A stretch of 62,426 bases of DNA from assembly GCA_037045225.1 (NCBI GenBank), contig JBAOHZ010000003.1, positions 1 through 62,426 of the forward strand. The letters are read 5' to 3'. This DNA is from Nitrospira sp. (GTDB lineage: Bacteria; Nitrospirota; Nitrospiria; Nitrospirales; Nitrospiraceae). A program made the translations under genes and the position numbers. Position 1 is the stretch's first letter. Each line of letters starts with the position of its first letter. This document shows, in pieces, positions 7,470 through 16,158 of this stretch. The notes beneath the pieces are model-generated. The model made no database searches. It was not told where the DNA came from and was given only the letters and a program-made list of their open reading frames with translations.

Positions 7470-10400
7470 TGTTATAGTACTGTGAGTCCAATCCGCCCAA
7501 CACCGAATGATACAAGACTTCGCGCTGGCCGCCATCATCCTTCATAGGACCAAGGACTTGTGTGTCTATCGCTCCGTTTTTCGCCGCCACGACCTTCACC
7601 GTCTGATCAATAGAGCCGCTCATAGCCCCGCTGTTTGGATCCTCCAGTGACCTGGCAATTCCCCACACCTCGTTGCCTTCTCCATCTTTCATAAAAGTGG
7701 AATAGGTGTTGTCGGTCACATTGGTAATCGTCCCACCAAGTAGCTTGCGCTCGCCCGTCTCACTGCTGGTCGGGCCGTAGTAGAGATTGGCGTACACATC
7801 CATATCGCGATGCCCGTCATTGATCCGCCGCCAGCCTGACTCTTTATCGATCGACTGTACCTCGTTGTTGTACCCTCGTAGGGACTGCTCGAACTCGACG
7901 GTCATTTGGCGCGATCCTCTCATCTGATCGCTATACACACTCACCCCGTCTAAGTTTGTGGATGAACTTTTGAAGGCGTCGCCCTGAGGATTAACTGTTA
8001 CGCCCTGAAAGTTTGATAGCGAGTGAGTCCCCCCAGGAGCACTATATGTTTCCTGTGCACCGATAGATTGAACAACGCCAGATTCAGTTCGTTCAATCAC
8101 ATCTCGGAACTCGTTTCCTGAGGCCCCTTTAAACGAGACAAGACTACCGTTATCAATCAGCCCTGTCACATCGCGAGCCGGTGCCCCCGGTTCCTGAGCA
8201 TACCCATGAAACATCTCGATTTGATGTCCATCTTGTCCCATCGTATTTAATTGGGTGAACTGACCAGACAAATGCGTGCCATCCATCAGATTACGTTCCC
8301 CGGAAATACTCTTGGTGCCTCCCTCCCGCCCATCAAAGAAGCTTACCTGGCCGTCATATAACAGCGCATTGGCTTGAAACGCCGGCGACCCTGGCTTGCT
8401 ATTGTCGATCGCCGAGCCGAAGAAGGCTGTCGGCACTCCTGGTTGATTGGCTTCCCCATGGCTCAGAGCCGTGAACGTGCCGCTCAGGGTGTAGGAACCG
8501 ACCGTGTGGGTGTCGTGGGCAACACCGCTCGTGCCTGACTCAAAATGTTCCGTGGCTTCAACCAAGAACTGTCGTCCTGATGCATCGGTGCCCAATGTTC
8601 CTGTCACTGTGTGCGTGTGACCACCCTCATCACTGGTCAGACTGTAACTGGAATAGATGTCTCGCGGATGCACCGGGTCCGAGCGATCGACTGACCCAAA
8701 CGCCCTGACATATCCCTCCATCGGCCGAGTCACCCCATCTTTCCCTAAGACCATCTGTTCCGCTTGCCCAGTCTCCACAAAATAATTGGAACCGTCAGGG
8801 GAAACGAACGATTCCCTGTGGACGCCGGCCTCCGTATCCTTGTTGTCAAATCCTCGGACGGCCCCGCCCTCGGTCGCCAGAAAATGAAACTGTCCATCGC
8901 GTTCTACCAGTCGCCCGGTATACGATTGTTTCGCCCCCATCGTGCTCTGAAATGTCGACTGTGTGAGGGTGTCTACCCGCTCGCCTGGCCCACGCTCACC
9001 CATCATCTGGACAAATCCGGCATCGGGACGTGTCTCGCCCGCGACTTCCAAAAACAACGGCACATTCCCCGATCGTGCAAAACTTTGACTACCGTCTTCA
9101 GCAATCGTACGCGTCTCGGACAGGCCTTTCCGAACGGATTGTTCCGTGCGCGCCACTAATTCTCCGGTATCCTGATTTTCCTGCACAAGCACGCTCTTCC
9201 TGGAGCCATCCTCCCCCATCGTATCGAAGCGATGCTCCACCATCGAACCAAACACCGAGGTTTGTGCATCGACCTGCTTCCCGGACTGTGGATCAAACAT
9301 CTTGTGACGGAACACCCCACTCAGCAGATGCCCCTTTGAATCCATTGCATACTGTCCTTCTGGCCCCTTGTAGTTCTGAATGCCGTTCGCGCCAATACTG
9401 GTGATGCCGCCCTGGGAGTCGTGGATCTCACTCGTGCCGGATTGACTATCCACACGAAACCCACCCTGACCAGTCGGCACAGTCATCTGTGGTTCGACGT
9501 CATGGCCGATCATCTCGCCGAACTGGGCCCCACGCTGTTCGTGTCGATAGGACGGGCCTTCCTCCAAATTGGCACCAAGCCCACGCGAGAACTGTCCTCC
9601 CACTTGCCCCGCGACGGTTTCCGCAGTCCGCGATCCTGCCAGGATCGATCCCAACACCTGGCTTCCGCCCCACATCAGACCGAAACCGATCGCTGGCACG
9701 AGCCACACATAATCTGCGGCTGTGGAATTCAGCATGGCGACATGTTCATTGATTCTGTCTAACGTTGCATAGTTGACGGATTGGCCAACCCCGTTTGAGC
9801 TCAGGATCGCGCCGAGCCGGCTTCGCGCTTCCCAAAACATGACAAAATTCAGCACGGCATACAGAGGCGACCAGGTCTGGAGCCACATGAACAAGCGCCA
9901 ATAGGTGCCCATCAACCGTGACATCCCAGGCGAAATGGCAAGCACTAGGAGGAACGGGGTCATGATGTACACAACCCCTTCCACAATGGTCCGTAATAGC
10001 GGTACGACCTTTTGAGCGACATAGGACTTCGAGTAGCTTTGGAACTTTAAGTCCTTTTGGATCGCCTGCTGCTGCAAAAGCACAGTGTCCGCAGTCGCCG
10101 CGCGCCGTTTGGCATCGGCGGATTCGGCGTTTTTCCACGCATGGATGAGCAGCACATTATTAATCATGTCTCGGGCCGATTGCCCGACGGATAACAAGAG
10201 ATTCGCCCGGATGTCCTCAGTGAGCCCTTCCTCATCGCCGGTGGCCGGATCAAGCTGCAACTGTGTCCGCAAATGCCGCATCGCCCCTTCGTAGTCAGGC
10301 TGCCCGGTGGTATACGCAGGAAGGATGAGAGAACTATAGAAGTCGGGACACACCCGCGGGGCCGCTTCCAACGTCCCACCTGTATATCCGAGTGCCGTGA

Positions 10401-10986
10401 GTGCGTTATTCGTAGCCCCGATATCATTGAGCAGATTCGGAGAATTCATCAGCGTACCGAGGTTCTTCTGGAGCAGGCCCACCTCCCGAAACACACACAT
10501 CATAAAATATGAATCGGTATTGCGGGCCAGATCCGAGTCTTGCAATCTCGCATTGAGGACTTTTTGCAGATCGAATAGCGGGCGATTGAATGACGCTTGT
10601 CCCTGGGTATATTGCACGGGCATCGGAAACGACGCTTCGACAAGCTGAGTCGTGTAGTACCCTACTTGCCCCGAGAGGTATGCCGGTAACGCGATCGCCA
10701 GCGGCACACTGTTCACAATTTGATCGGGCACATCGGGATTGACTTGGTCTTCCACGGACACGTCGACCGTGATTCGGACACTGACAAAGAGAATGAAAAA
10801 GGCCCCGACGACCAGCGGGACCAAGAAGCGCCGATTGAACACAAAATACACGAGTCCGAACATCGCGAAGACAAGAAGTGCGAGCTCCATCAGGCTTTCG
10901 AAGCGTCCGGTGGTCATCATGATCCGGATGCCCAGTAGAATCTGCGTCAGCACATCGCCGTTGCCAAACGTATAGATCGTCCACAT
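7435..10986 (-). CDS. traG: TraG mating-pair stabilisation / pilus assembly membrane protein
   Basis: 1183 residues. The start at 10986 has a GAGAGGAT ribosome site. Residues 1-70 hold membrane segments (SLMELALLVFAMFGLVYFVF, LVPLVVGAFFILFVSVRI), and more occur around 325-460 (VVYIMTPFLLVLAISPGMSR, YVWLVPAIGFGLMWGGSQVL), typical of the N-terminal membrane half of TraG. TraG works in pilus assembly and mating-pair stabilisation. From about residue 490 the protein is a long series of short beta-rich repeats (FRVDSQSGTSEIHDSQGG and similar) unlike F TraG, which is shorter at about 940 residues. It follows traH directly. The end of the gene may be a frameshift into the next ORF. Confidence 0.85.
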   Translation of the reverse strand: MWTIYTFGNGDVLTQILLGIRIMMTTGRFESLMELALLVFAMFGLVYFVFNRRFLVPLVVGAFFILFVSVRITVDVSVEDQVNPDVPDQIVNSVPLAIALPAYLSGQVGYYTTQLVEASFPMPVQYTQGQASFNRPLFDLQKVLNARLQDSDLARNTDSYFMMCVFREVGLLQKNLGTLMNSPNLLNDIGATNNALTALGYTGGTLEAAPRVCPDFYSSLILPAYTTGQPDYEGAMRHLRTQLQLDPATGDEEGLTEDIRANLLLSVGQSARDMINNVLLIHAWKNAESADAKRRAATADTVLLQQQAIQKDLKFQSYSKSYVAQKVVPLLRTIVEGVVYIMTPFLLVLAISPGMSRLMGTYWRLFMWLQTWSPLYAVLNFVMFWEARSRLGAILSSNGVGQSVNYATLDRINEHVAMLNSTAADYVWLVPAIGFGLMWGGSQVLGSILAGSRTAETVAGQVGGQFSRGLGANLEEGPSYRHEQRGAQFGEMIGHDVEPQMTVPTGQGGFRVDSQSGTSEIHDSQGGITSIGANGIQNYKGPEGQYAMDSKGHLLSGVFRHKMFDPQSGKQVDAQTSVFGSMVEHRFDTMGEDGSRKSVLVQENQDTGELVARTEQSVRKGLSETRTIAEDGSQSFARSGNVPLFLEVAGETRPDAGFVQMMGERGPGERVDTLTQSTFQSTMGAKQSYTGRLVERDGQFHFLATEGGAVRGFDNKDTEAGVHRESFVSPDGSNYFVETGQAEQMVLGKDGVTRPMEGYVRAFGSVDRSDPVHPRDIYSSYSLTSDEGGHTHTVTGTLGTDASGRQFLVEATEHFESGTSGVAHDTHTVGSYTLSGTFTALSHGEANQPGVPTAFFGSAIDNSKPGSPAFQANALLYDGQVSFFDGREGGTKSISGERNLMDGTHLSGQFTQLNTMGQDGHQIEMFHGYAQEPGAPARDVTGLIDNGSLVSFKGASGNEFRDVIERTESGVVQSIGAQETYSAPGGTHSLSNFQGVTVNPQGDAFKSSSTNLDGVSVYSDQMRGSRQMTVEFEQSLRGYNNEVQSIDKESGWRRINDGHRDMDVYANLYYGPTSSETGERKLLGGTITNVTDNTYSTFMKDGEGNEVWGIARSLEDPNSGAMSGSIDQTVKVVAAKNGAIDTQVLGPMKDDGGQREVLYHSVLGGLDSQYYNNERKSGIFTVA

Positions 10987-11030
10987 GATGCGCTATCCTC
11001 TCCCTCACATCGCAGACAGACTTACTCCGA

Positions 11031-12365
11031 CTACCGCAGCGATCGCATTTCGCCCTGCGTCTTCGTCAACTGCATAAGCTGGTTGATGTTATTCACCATA
11101 CGTTGCCGCTTCGCGAGACTCTCACTAGCCCCCCTTAGGATCTGATGCAGCCGCCCCTGAAAGTCTTGCAGATTGCCTGGCCACTCGGGTTTGACCTTTT
11201 GGATATAGCTAACGTTCCTGGACGTTTCGGTGGCCGCCCACTTCACCCATTGATACCCCATGTCCGCAGCGACCACTTCTGAAGACAATCGCGCAATCTG
11301 ATTGCCGACATCCCGTGGACGCCCATAATCGGCGAGCATGGTCAGAATGGGGACCGGGGTCATGTTGATGATTTGCTGATCTGTCGCGCTGATCGCTGAG
11401 CCGGAGTAGAGGTCTTCGATCAGGTTACTCATGGACGTATACACGCGACTCTCGAATCCTTCGATATCGGTCGCGTCAGTAATCGTGGGGTTCAAACATT
11501 CCGAGTCGCCCCCACAATTAAACACTTTCACCACGTCGCCCAGATGACTATCGACCAGCTGTTCGAAGGTCATCGTCGGATCGCGGGTTTGAACATCGCC
11601 ATCGTTCCCGACAATAACGGTCCCGGTGACCGACATCACCATGACGATGAGATTCTGATCCAGGCCAGCCTGCGTCAGGACATCCCACACCAGATTGCCA
11701 GTGACATCGTATTCCGTGCCTTTCAATGCTGAGGCCGCATCCGCATTCGACTGGTTCTTGACGGTATCCCGGTCTTCAAACACGTCTCCAATGGCGCCGC
11801 CCGCTTCCTTCATCTTCTGCCAGGCATCGCCGAATCGACTCGCGAGCTTTTGTTTGGAGGCTTCGTTCCCGGCTAGCGCTTTGCCCAATTCAATCCCTGT
11901 TTGACAGGGTTGGATCCGTCCCGCAGCATTGAGCGCTCTCGCAGCCGCTTCAATCTTGTTGAGCACGTCCGCGCAGTCTTCACAAATGGCTTTCATCGCC
12001 AGCTGGAAAGCGTACCCCAAGACGGCACCGGTCCCGATTTGCTGCAGCAATTGGACGTACCGATCTAGTTTGCCGTAGGAAAACGAGCCCAGGTAAACGT
12101 CGATGCCCTGGCAGCCCACGCTCAATCGCGGCGGGGCAATCGACCACAACCGCATCGGGTCCTGCCACAAACGGACCGAGACCCCGCCGCCGCTGAAGTA
12201 GCCTCGACTTTGACTTTCGTAGGCACCTGGAGGACTCGTGATCCCGACACCCCACGACGTGAACATGTTCGTAAGGGCATCATTCATCGACTGCGCCTGT
12301 ACCAGGGGAGGCCAGACCAGTACTGCCCACATACACACTCCCACCAGAATCAGTTTGCTTCGCAT
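11031..12365 (-). CDS. traH: TraH pilus assembly protein
   Basis: 444 residues from ATG 12365. A signal peptide (MRSKLILVGVCMWAVLVWPP then LVQAQS) is followed by the TraH signature region: MFTSWGVGITSPPGAYESQS, GYFSGGGVSVRL and the cysteine pattern SVGCQGIDVYLGSFSYG, then AICEDCADVLNKI. TraH is an exported protein required for F-type pilus extension and acts in the periplasm with TraF, TraU, TraW and TrbC. It follows traF by about ten bases and precedes traG, the usual order. An upstream in-frame extension exists but lacks the signal peptide at its start, so the internal ATG was chosen. Confidence 0.9.
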   Translation of the reverse strand: MRSKLILVGVCMWAVLVWPPLVQAQSMNDALTNMFTSWGVGITSPPGAYESQSRGYFSGGGVSVRLWQDPMRLWSIAPPRLSVGCQGIDVYLGSFSYGKLDRYVQLLQQIGTGAVLGYAFQLAMKAICEDCADVLNKIEAAARALNAAGRIQPCQTGIELGKALAGNEASKQKLASRFGDAWQKMKEAGGAIGDVFEDRDTVKNQSNADAASALKGTEYDVTGNLVWDVLTQAGLDQNLIVMVMSVTGTVIVGNDGDVQTRDPTMTFEQLVDSHLGDVVKVFNCGGDSECLNPTITDATDIEGFESRVYTSMSNLIEDLYSGSAISATDQQIINMTPVPILTMLADYGRPRDVGNQIARLSSEVVAADMGYQWVKWAATETSRNVSYIQKVKPEWPGNLQDFQGRLHQILRGASESLAKRQRMVNNINQLMQLTKTQGEMRSLR

Positions 12366-12375
12366 CGTGTGTCCT

Positions 12376-13287
12376 TTATCCCTGAGACCGTCGCTCGCCC
12401 AACAATCCTCGGTTACGCAACAACACCAGCAAGCGCTCCCGTAGATCCGCATTCGTCATGAGACCGGCTCCGAGCGGCTTTAAGAAGTTCTCCTCAGGAA
12501 TTGCCAGATAAATCATGGGCACCATATGCACGCCCACATTCTCCGCCATGCCATTGTTAGTGGCGGGCTGCGGGTACTCCGGCAATCCCACCCCGTCCAG
12601 CGACACAGGTTTCACCGTCAGTCCGTAGGTATCGGCAAAGACCTTCAATACCTTGGACTGTTCTTGACAAAACGGGCAGGTCGAGGTGAAGAAGAAGAAC
12701 AGTCCGACCCGGTCGGCTGTGCCCGCCAGAAGCTGCTCTTCGGTGTTCCGCTTGATCTCGGCTTCGACGCTATGCCCATAGGTGGACGTGGGGTGTTGCG
12801 ACGCATAGTCGAGTTTGGGGTCCGTGTACATGGCGATCTGCCATGCATCGGTGAAGCGTTGCGAGCGGTCATACGCTTCCTTTTGCACTTTGATGTAAGT
12901 CGTCACATTCTCGACCGAAGGATGATCCAACGCGCGTTCCTTCTTGGCCGACACCAGTTCACGCAATACCGTCATCGGAAGGGCGTTCAACTTCACGCCC
13001 TCGACCGAAAGCCCCTTAAACAGAGTTCGGTACTTCGACGGGTCCAGCCAAGCCTCTGGTGGTAAGCTATCCATCGTAACGGGGACAGGACTCTCTTCTG
13101 CGTCCTCCTCTGCCTCGGCTGACGGGTCCTGATAAGAGAACCACCCCTGCCTGGGATGGTCGATAAAAGTCTGAGACCCAGGAGGCTCAGCGGCCAGCAC
13201 AGCGCTGCTCACCCCTCCCACCGAGCAGAAGGTCACGCAATACCAAGCTAGAGCATGCAGCAGTTTTGTCGTTTCCATAGCAGCCAC
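12376..13287 (-). CDS. traF: TraF conjugative pilus assembly protein with intact thioredoxin CxxC
   Basis: About 303 residues. The start is taken as the GTG at 13287 because GGAGAGG lies 7 bases upstream; an ATG three codons later is the alternative. A signal peptide is followed by a region around WFSYQDPSAE and a C-terminal thioredoxin-like domain with STCPFCQEQSK around residue 200 and the cis-proline segment VHMVPMIYLA. Some F-type TraF proteins lack the CxxC pair; here it is present, so the protein may be an active periplasmic oxidoreductase for the cysteine-rich TraU, TraH and TraN. It overlaps the 3' end of traU. Confidence 0.88.
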   Translation of the reverse strand: MAAMETTKLLHALAWYCVTFCSVGGVSSAVLAAEPPGSQTFIDHPRQGWFSYQDPSAEAEEDAEESPVPVTMDSLPPEAWLDPSKYRTLFKGLSVEGVKLNALPMTVLRELVSAKKERALDHPSVENVTTYIKVQKEAYDRSQRFTDAWQIAMYTDPKLDYASQHPTSTYGHSVEAEIKRNTEEQLLAGTADRVGLFFFFTSTCPFCQEQSKVLKVFADTYGLTVKPVSLDGVGLPEYPQPATNNGMAENVGVHMVPMIYLAIPEENFLKPLGAGLMTNADLRERLLVLLRNRGLLGERRSQG

Positions 13288-14336
13288 ACAAAATCCTCTC
13301 CAACGGCTGGCACGATTTTCCCGAGCCCCCACATCATGAGTGTCCGTCCTAGAGGCTGACAGCACGGGGGAGGGAGTCCTGTGTTTGGAATCGGCCAGAG
13401 TAATTGAAACTTGTACTGGCTTTTCACAATGAGTGCGGTCGGGATGTCCTCACACAGCAGCGGACCATTAGCGGAGGTCCAAAACTCTGTTCCCGCGCGG
13501 GCCAGTTTCGCTAACAATCGCGTCATCGACAGCGCGGCAGGTTTGAGGTCCCCATCCGCTCCTGAGACATGCCCAGTCGGCGGATACATGAATCCAAAGC
13601 TCCCGGCGCACCAGAACAGCGGATCAATTGGGAAACCGACTGCTGCAGCTACCGAATCGGCCGCGCAGGCCGCGAGTGCCACCGGATTGGCCAGGACCAA
13701 TGCCTCCGGAAAGAGAATGAGTGAAATCAGGTCGTCGTCCCACAAGGGATCAATCTCGGAGGCATAGGCCAAATCGATTTCGTCTGCGATCCCGGTAGGA
13801 TTCAGACACAGAATGTCCATTCCGATACCAACGATGGCCCATAGGGGAAAAACGAAATAATGCACATGAAAAAAGGCATAATTTAGCTCGGAGTCCATCT
13901 GTGTCGTAGCCATGCCACGCCCGATGTAACTGAACCCCCCGGCCAAAGACACACCGAGCGTCGGAAAGCACAGTGGATCGTGGACCGCCTCGACAAGATT
14001 CTTCGGCTCCCAGATCCCCAGAGGTAGCCCAGGAATGCAGATCGGACCAAGACACACACACCCACACAACTGCGGCGGAAACGGGGCGTGTCCAGGACCG
14101 ATGGCCGGTTCGGTAAAATCTTCTCCCAGGTTAAACACCGTGACCCCGCTGAGAGAAATGGGAAACATGCACTCCCAACACGTCGTAGCGAGACTATTCG
14201 CCAACACATTGGTCCCTGTCGTGCACACCGCCTCTGCAGAGCCCGACGGCCACAGAGTCGCCACGCCGATCAGGACACAACTCAGGCAGACCAGCAGCAG
14301 CATATGCTGTATCCGTCTTTTCGAGAGCTTATTCAT
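13248..14336 (-). CDS. traU: TraU conjugative transfer protein
   Basis: 362 residues. After a signal peptide (LLLVCLSCVLIGVATLWPSG), the mature N-terminus contains CWECMFPISLSGV, the TraU hallmark. Cysteine-rich blocks follow (CGCVCLGPICIPG) and GIWEPKNLVE, also typical. TraU is a periplasmic disulfide-rich protein needed for DNA transfer. The start lies just inside the end of the trbC-traW gene (8-base overlap), and the end overlaps traF, so the three are translationally coupled. The length is close to the usual 330 residues. Confidence 0.92.
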   Translation of the reverse strand: MNKLSKRRIQHMLLLVCLSCVLIGVATLWPSGSAEAVCTTGTNVLANSLATTCWECMFPISLSGVTVFNLGEDFTEPAIGPGHAPFPPQLCGCVCLGPICIPGLPLGIWEPKNLVEAVHDPLCFPTLGVSLAGGFSYIGRGMATTQMDSELNYAFFHVHYFVFPLWAIVGIGMDILCLNPTGIADEIDLAYASEIDPLWDDDLISLILFPEALVLANPVALAACAADSVAAAVGFPIDPLFWCAGSFGFMYPPTGHVSGADGDLKPAALSMTRLLAKLARAGTEFWTSANGPLLCEDIPTALIVKSQYKFQLLWPIPNTGLPPPCCQPLGRTLMMWGLGKIVPAVGEDFVWLLWKRQNCCML

Positions 14337-15534
14337 GAATCGCCACCTCCTCCACCCGCAGATGCCGACCTAGCTGAGAGACGATACTGGGTACCGCACC
14401 GACCCCCATGCGACTGACAAGCAGAGGATTCGCCCAATAGACCCGCTGATGAAGTTGCTCCATCACTTTCTGCACGTCGCCGTCAGAGATGATCAGCTTC
14501 ACAAACTTCGGATCATGCTCTTTTAAATACTGCTGCACCCAACCTACCTGCGAGGAACTGGTGCCATCGAAAAACACCAGAGTTCGAATCCACCGTACCT
14601 TGTCGAAGGGATTAATTTTGGTGCCGGACTTGATCAACACCGTGTTCGTCGTGGGGTCCTTAATATCCTCGGGATACTCGACCGTTGGATCAACGAGCAC
14701 GACCCTCGCTTCTTCGGCATGCGGAAGGGCCAACCCTGGGCCCTTTGCGAACTGACGTTTGAGGGCGTCGCCAGACCGCCGTTGAATATCCGGCCAATCC
14801 GCCTTCGCCAACCGCTCCTTCATCACATCGATCATGTCCCGCTCCGCGATGTCGGCTCCACGTGCGTCGCCCTGCACCTTCACACTCCGCCCAATGGTCG
14901 GAACCTGTGGCGGAGCTTCTTCCGTCGGCCCCCCCTGAAGAAACCCTCGGTGCCGGCGCTCGAACCATTCGATCCATGGCGTCACACCGGCCTGTTCCTT
15001 CGACAACAACGTCAGGAGATGCGCGACCGAAGCTCCTCCGCTCGCTATTAGGAATTTCTCGTCTTTCACAAACACCAGGGCCGGAACTTCTGCCGCACCA
15101 ACCGTCCGGTAAATGACTGGATCAATCCCGATTCCAACCAGCAGTGAGTCATCTGGATGATCCCCGGTGAAGAGCAGATGCTTGATCCGCTCCTGTGTAA
15201 CCTTGAACGAATCCTGCACCAGTCCACGCAAGAGCACCTTGGCGCCCAGTAATTTCGCCTCTCGCAGGTAGTCTTTGAGGGTGTCGTTCGGTAACGAGAA
15301 GGAGAGTAGAAGGTAGACGCCGTCGCGGCGCACTTCTTTTGGTGACTCCTGAGGACGCCCATGCCGCAACGCTTGGCGCGAGTACCTTGCGATGTCCTGC
15401 GCCATCTCCTCAGGAGATGGGATACTTGGACGTACTGCTGATTGCGAGTTTCCCGCGAAAACAGAAGACCCGATGCTCAGAAGGGAGAGCCCTGCGACCG
15501 CTACCACACAGACAATACCGCTCGATACGTTCAC
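14329..15534 (-). CDS. TrbC-TraW fusion, periplasmic pilus assembly
   Basis: 401 residues starting at GTG 15534 with GGAGG just upstream. After a signal peptide, residues about 70-185 match TrbC (YLLLSFSLPNDTLKDYLREA, LLGAKVLLRGLVQDSFKVT, GIGIDPVIYRTVGAAEVPAL). Residues about 225-400 match TraW (ERDMIDVMKERL, DPTVEYPEDIKDPTTNTVLI, KINPFDKVRWIRTLVFFDG, VGAVPSIVSQLGRHLRVEEV). In F these are separate genes; both act in the periplasm in pilus extension. Fused forms are known in other F-like systems. A GTAATAC motif lies 31 bases upstream of the start. Confidence 0.85.
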   Translation of the reverse strand: MNVSSGIVCVVAVAGLSLLSIGSSVFAGNSQSAVRPSIPSPEEMAQDIARYSRQALRHGRPQESPKEVRRDGVYLLLSFSLPNDTLKDYLREAKLLGAKVLLRGLVQDSFKVTQERIKHLLFTGDHPDDSLLVGIGIDPVIYRTVGAAEVPALVFVKDEKFLIASGGASVAHLLTLLSKEQAGVTPWIEWFERRHRGFLQGGPTEEAPPQVPTIGRSVKVQGDARGADIAERDMIDVMKERLAKADWPDIQRRSGDALKRQFAKGPGLALPHAEEARVVLVDPTVEYPEDIKDPTTNTVLIKSGTKINPFDKVRWIRTLVFFDGTSSSQVGWVQQYLKEHDPKFVKLIISDGDVQKVMEQLHQRVYWANPLLVSRMGVGAVPSIVSQLGRHLRVEEVAIHE

Positions 15535-15564
15535 GGTACCTCCATTTCAGAATGTCTGTATGGA

Positions 15565-15571
15565 GTATTAC
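15565..15571 (-). promoter_or_regulatory. GTAATAC promoter-like motif upstream of trbC-traW
   Basis: TCGGTAATAC on the minus strand, in the 45-base gap between the S26 peptidase gene and trbC-traW, 31 bases before the GTG start. It is one of eight occurrences placed upstream of genes; the three with TCGG directly before TAATAC are this one and those at 24566 and 26535. No -35-like hexamer is seen 16-18 bases upstream. The function as a promoter is inference. Confidence 0.45.
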
Positions 15572-15579
15572 CGACCTAG

Positions 15580-16158
15580 CTAGATGAGTGGTGTCACCGT
15601 GCCGAGAATATCCGCCTTCCGAATTAGGCCATAGTACCGAGAGTCGAACGACCGCGGGTGTGGCAGCGCCACATAGTATTCCCCTTCCGGAATAACCTCC
15701 GGAAGTGACGCTAAATCGATCCGTTGCCCGTAACGATCGATCCCAAATCCACGCCCCACGGATTGCCCGTTGATATAGACCTCGTCCTCTTTGATCACGA
15801 TATGGTCACCCGGCACTCCAACGATTCGTTTCATCCACCGATTCCCCACGTCCGCATAGTCACGGTGTAAATGGCCTGGCTGCACGCGTTCCACGTAGTC
15901 CCGCCGCATGATGAACGCCACGAGATCCCCTCGTCCTACGGGCTGCCCTTTTTGAATGAGGAAAAAGTTATGGTGCGGCCAACTCCCGCTCATGCGAGCG
16001 GCGACCTCATACCAAGGGGCGATAACGCCGGCAGTAATAATCGCACCACAGAACAACATCAACCCCACATGCGTCCAGCGATGCCGATCAAGCCAGTCGA
16101 GGATTGTCGGCGCCCGCTTGAGCACGTTCAGCAGCGATAATGCATTGAATAGCTTCAT
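15580..16158 (-). CDS. S26 signal-peptidase-like protein (TraF/TrhF type)
   Basis: 192 residues. One N-terminal membrane segment (HVGLMLFCGAIITAGVIAPW) anchors it in the inner membrane. The S26 peptidase signature is visible: the catalytic serine region GSWPHHNFFLIQKGQPV around residue 57 and the lysine region NRWMKRIVGVPGDHIVI around residue 110. Conjugative peptidases of this type (TraF of RP4, TrhF) mature the pilin or other transfer proteins. The gene overlaps the end of traC by 71 bases. A plausible substrate is the TraA pilin at 23240, which has a long leader. Confidence 0.85.
   Translation of the reverse strand: MKLFNALSLLNVLKRAPTILDWLDRHRWTHVGLMLFCGAIITAGVIAPWYEVAARMSGSWPHHNFFLIQKGQPVGRGDLVAFIMRRDYVERVQPGHLHRDYADVGNRWMKRIVGVPGDHIVIKEDEVYINGQSVGRGFGIDRYGQRIDLASLPEVIPEGEYYVALPHPRSFDSRYYGLIRKADILGTVTPLI

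Noticed and set aside
10424..11008. 194-residue minus-strand frame overlapping the TraG N-terminus
   Set aside because: It is a frame shadow of traG; its sequence is rich in Arg, Ser and Cys with no domain features.
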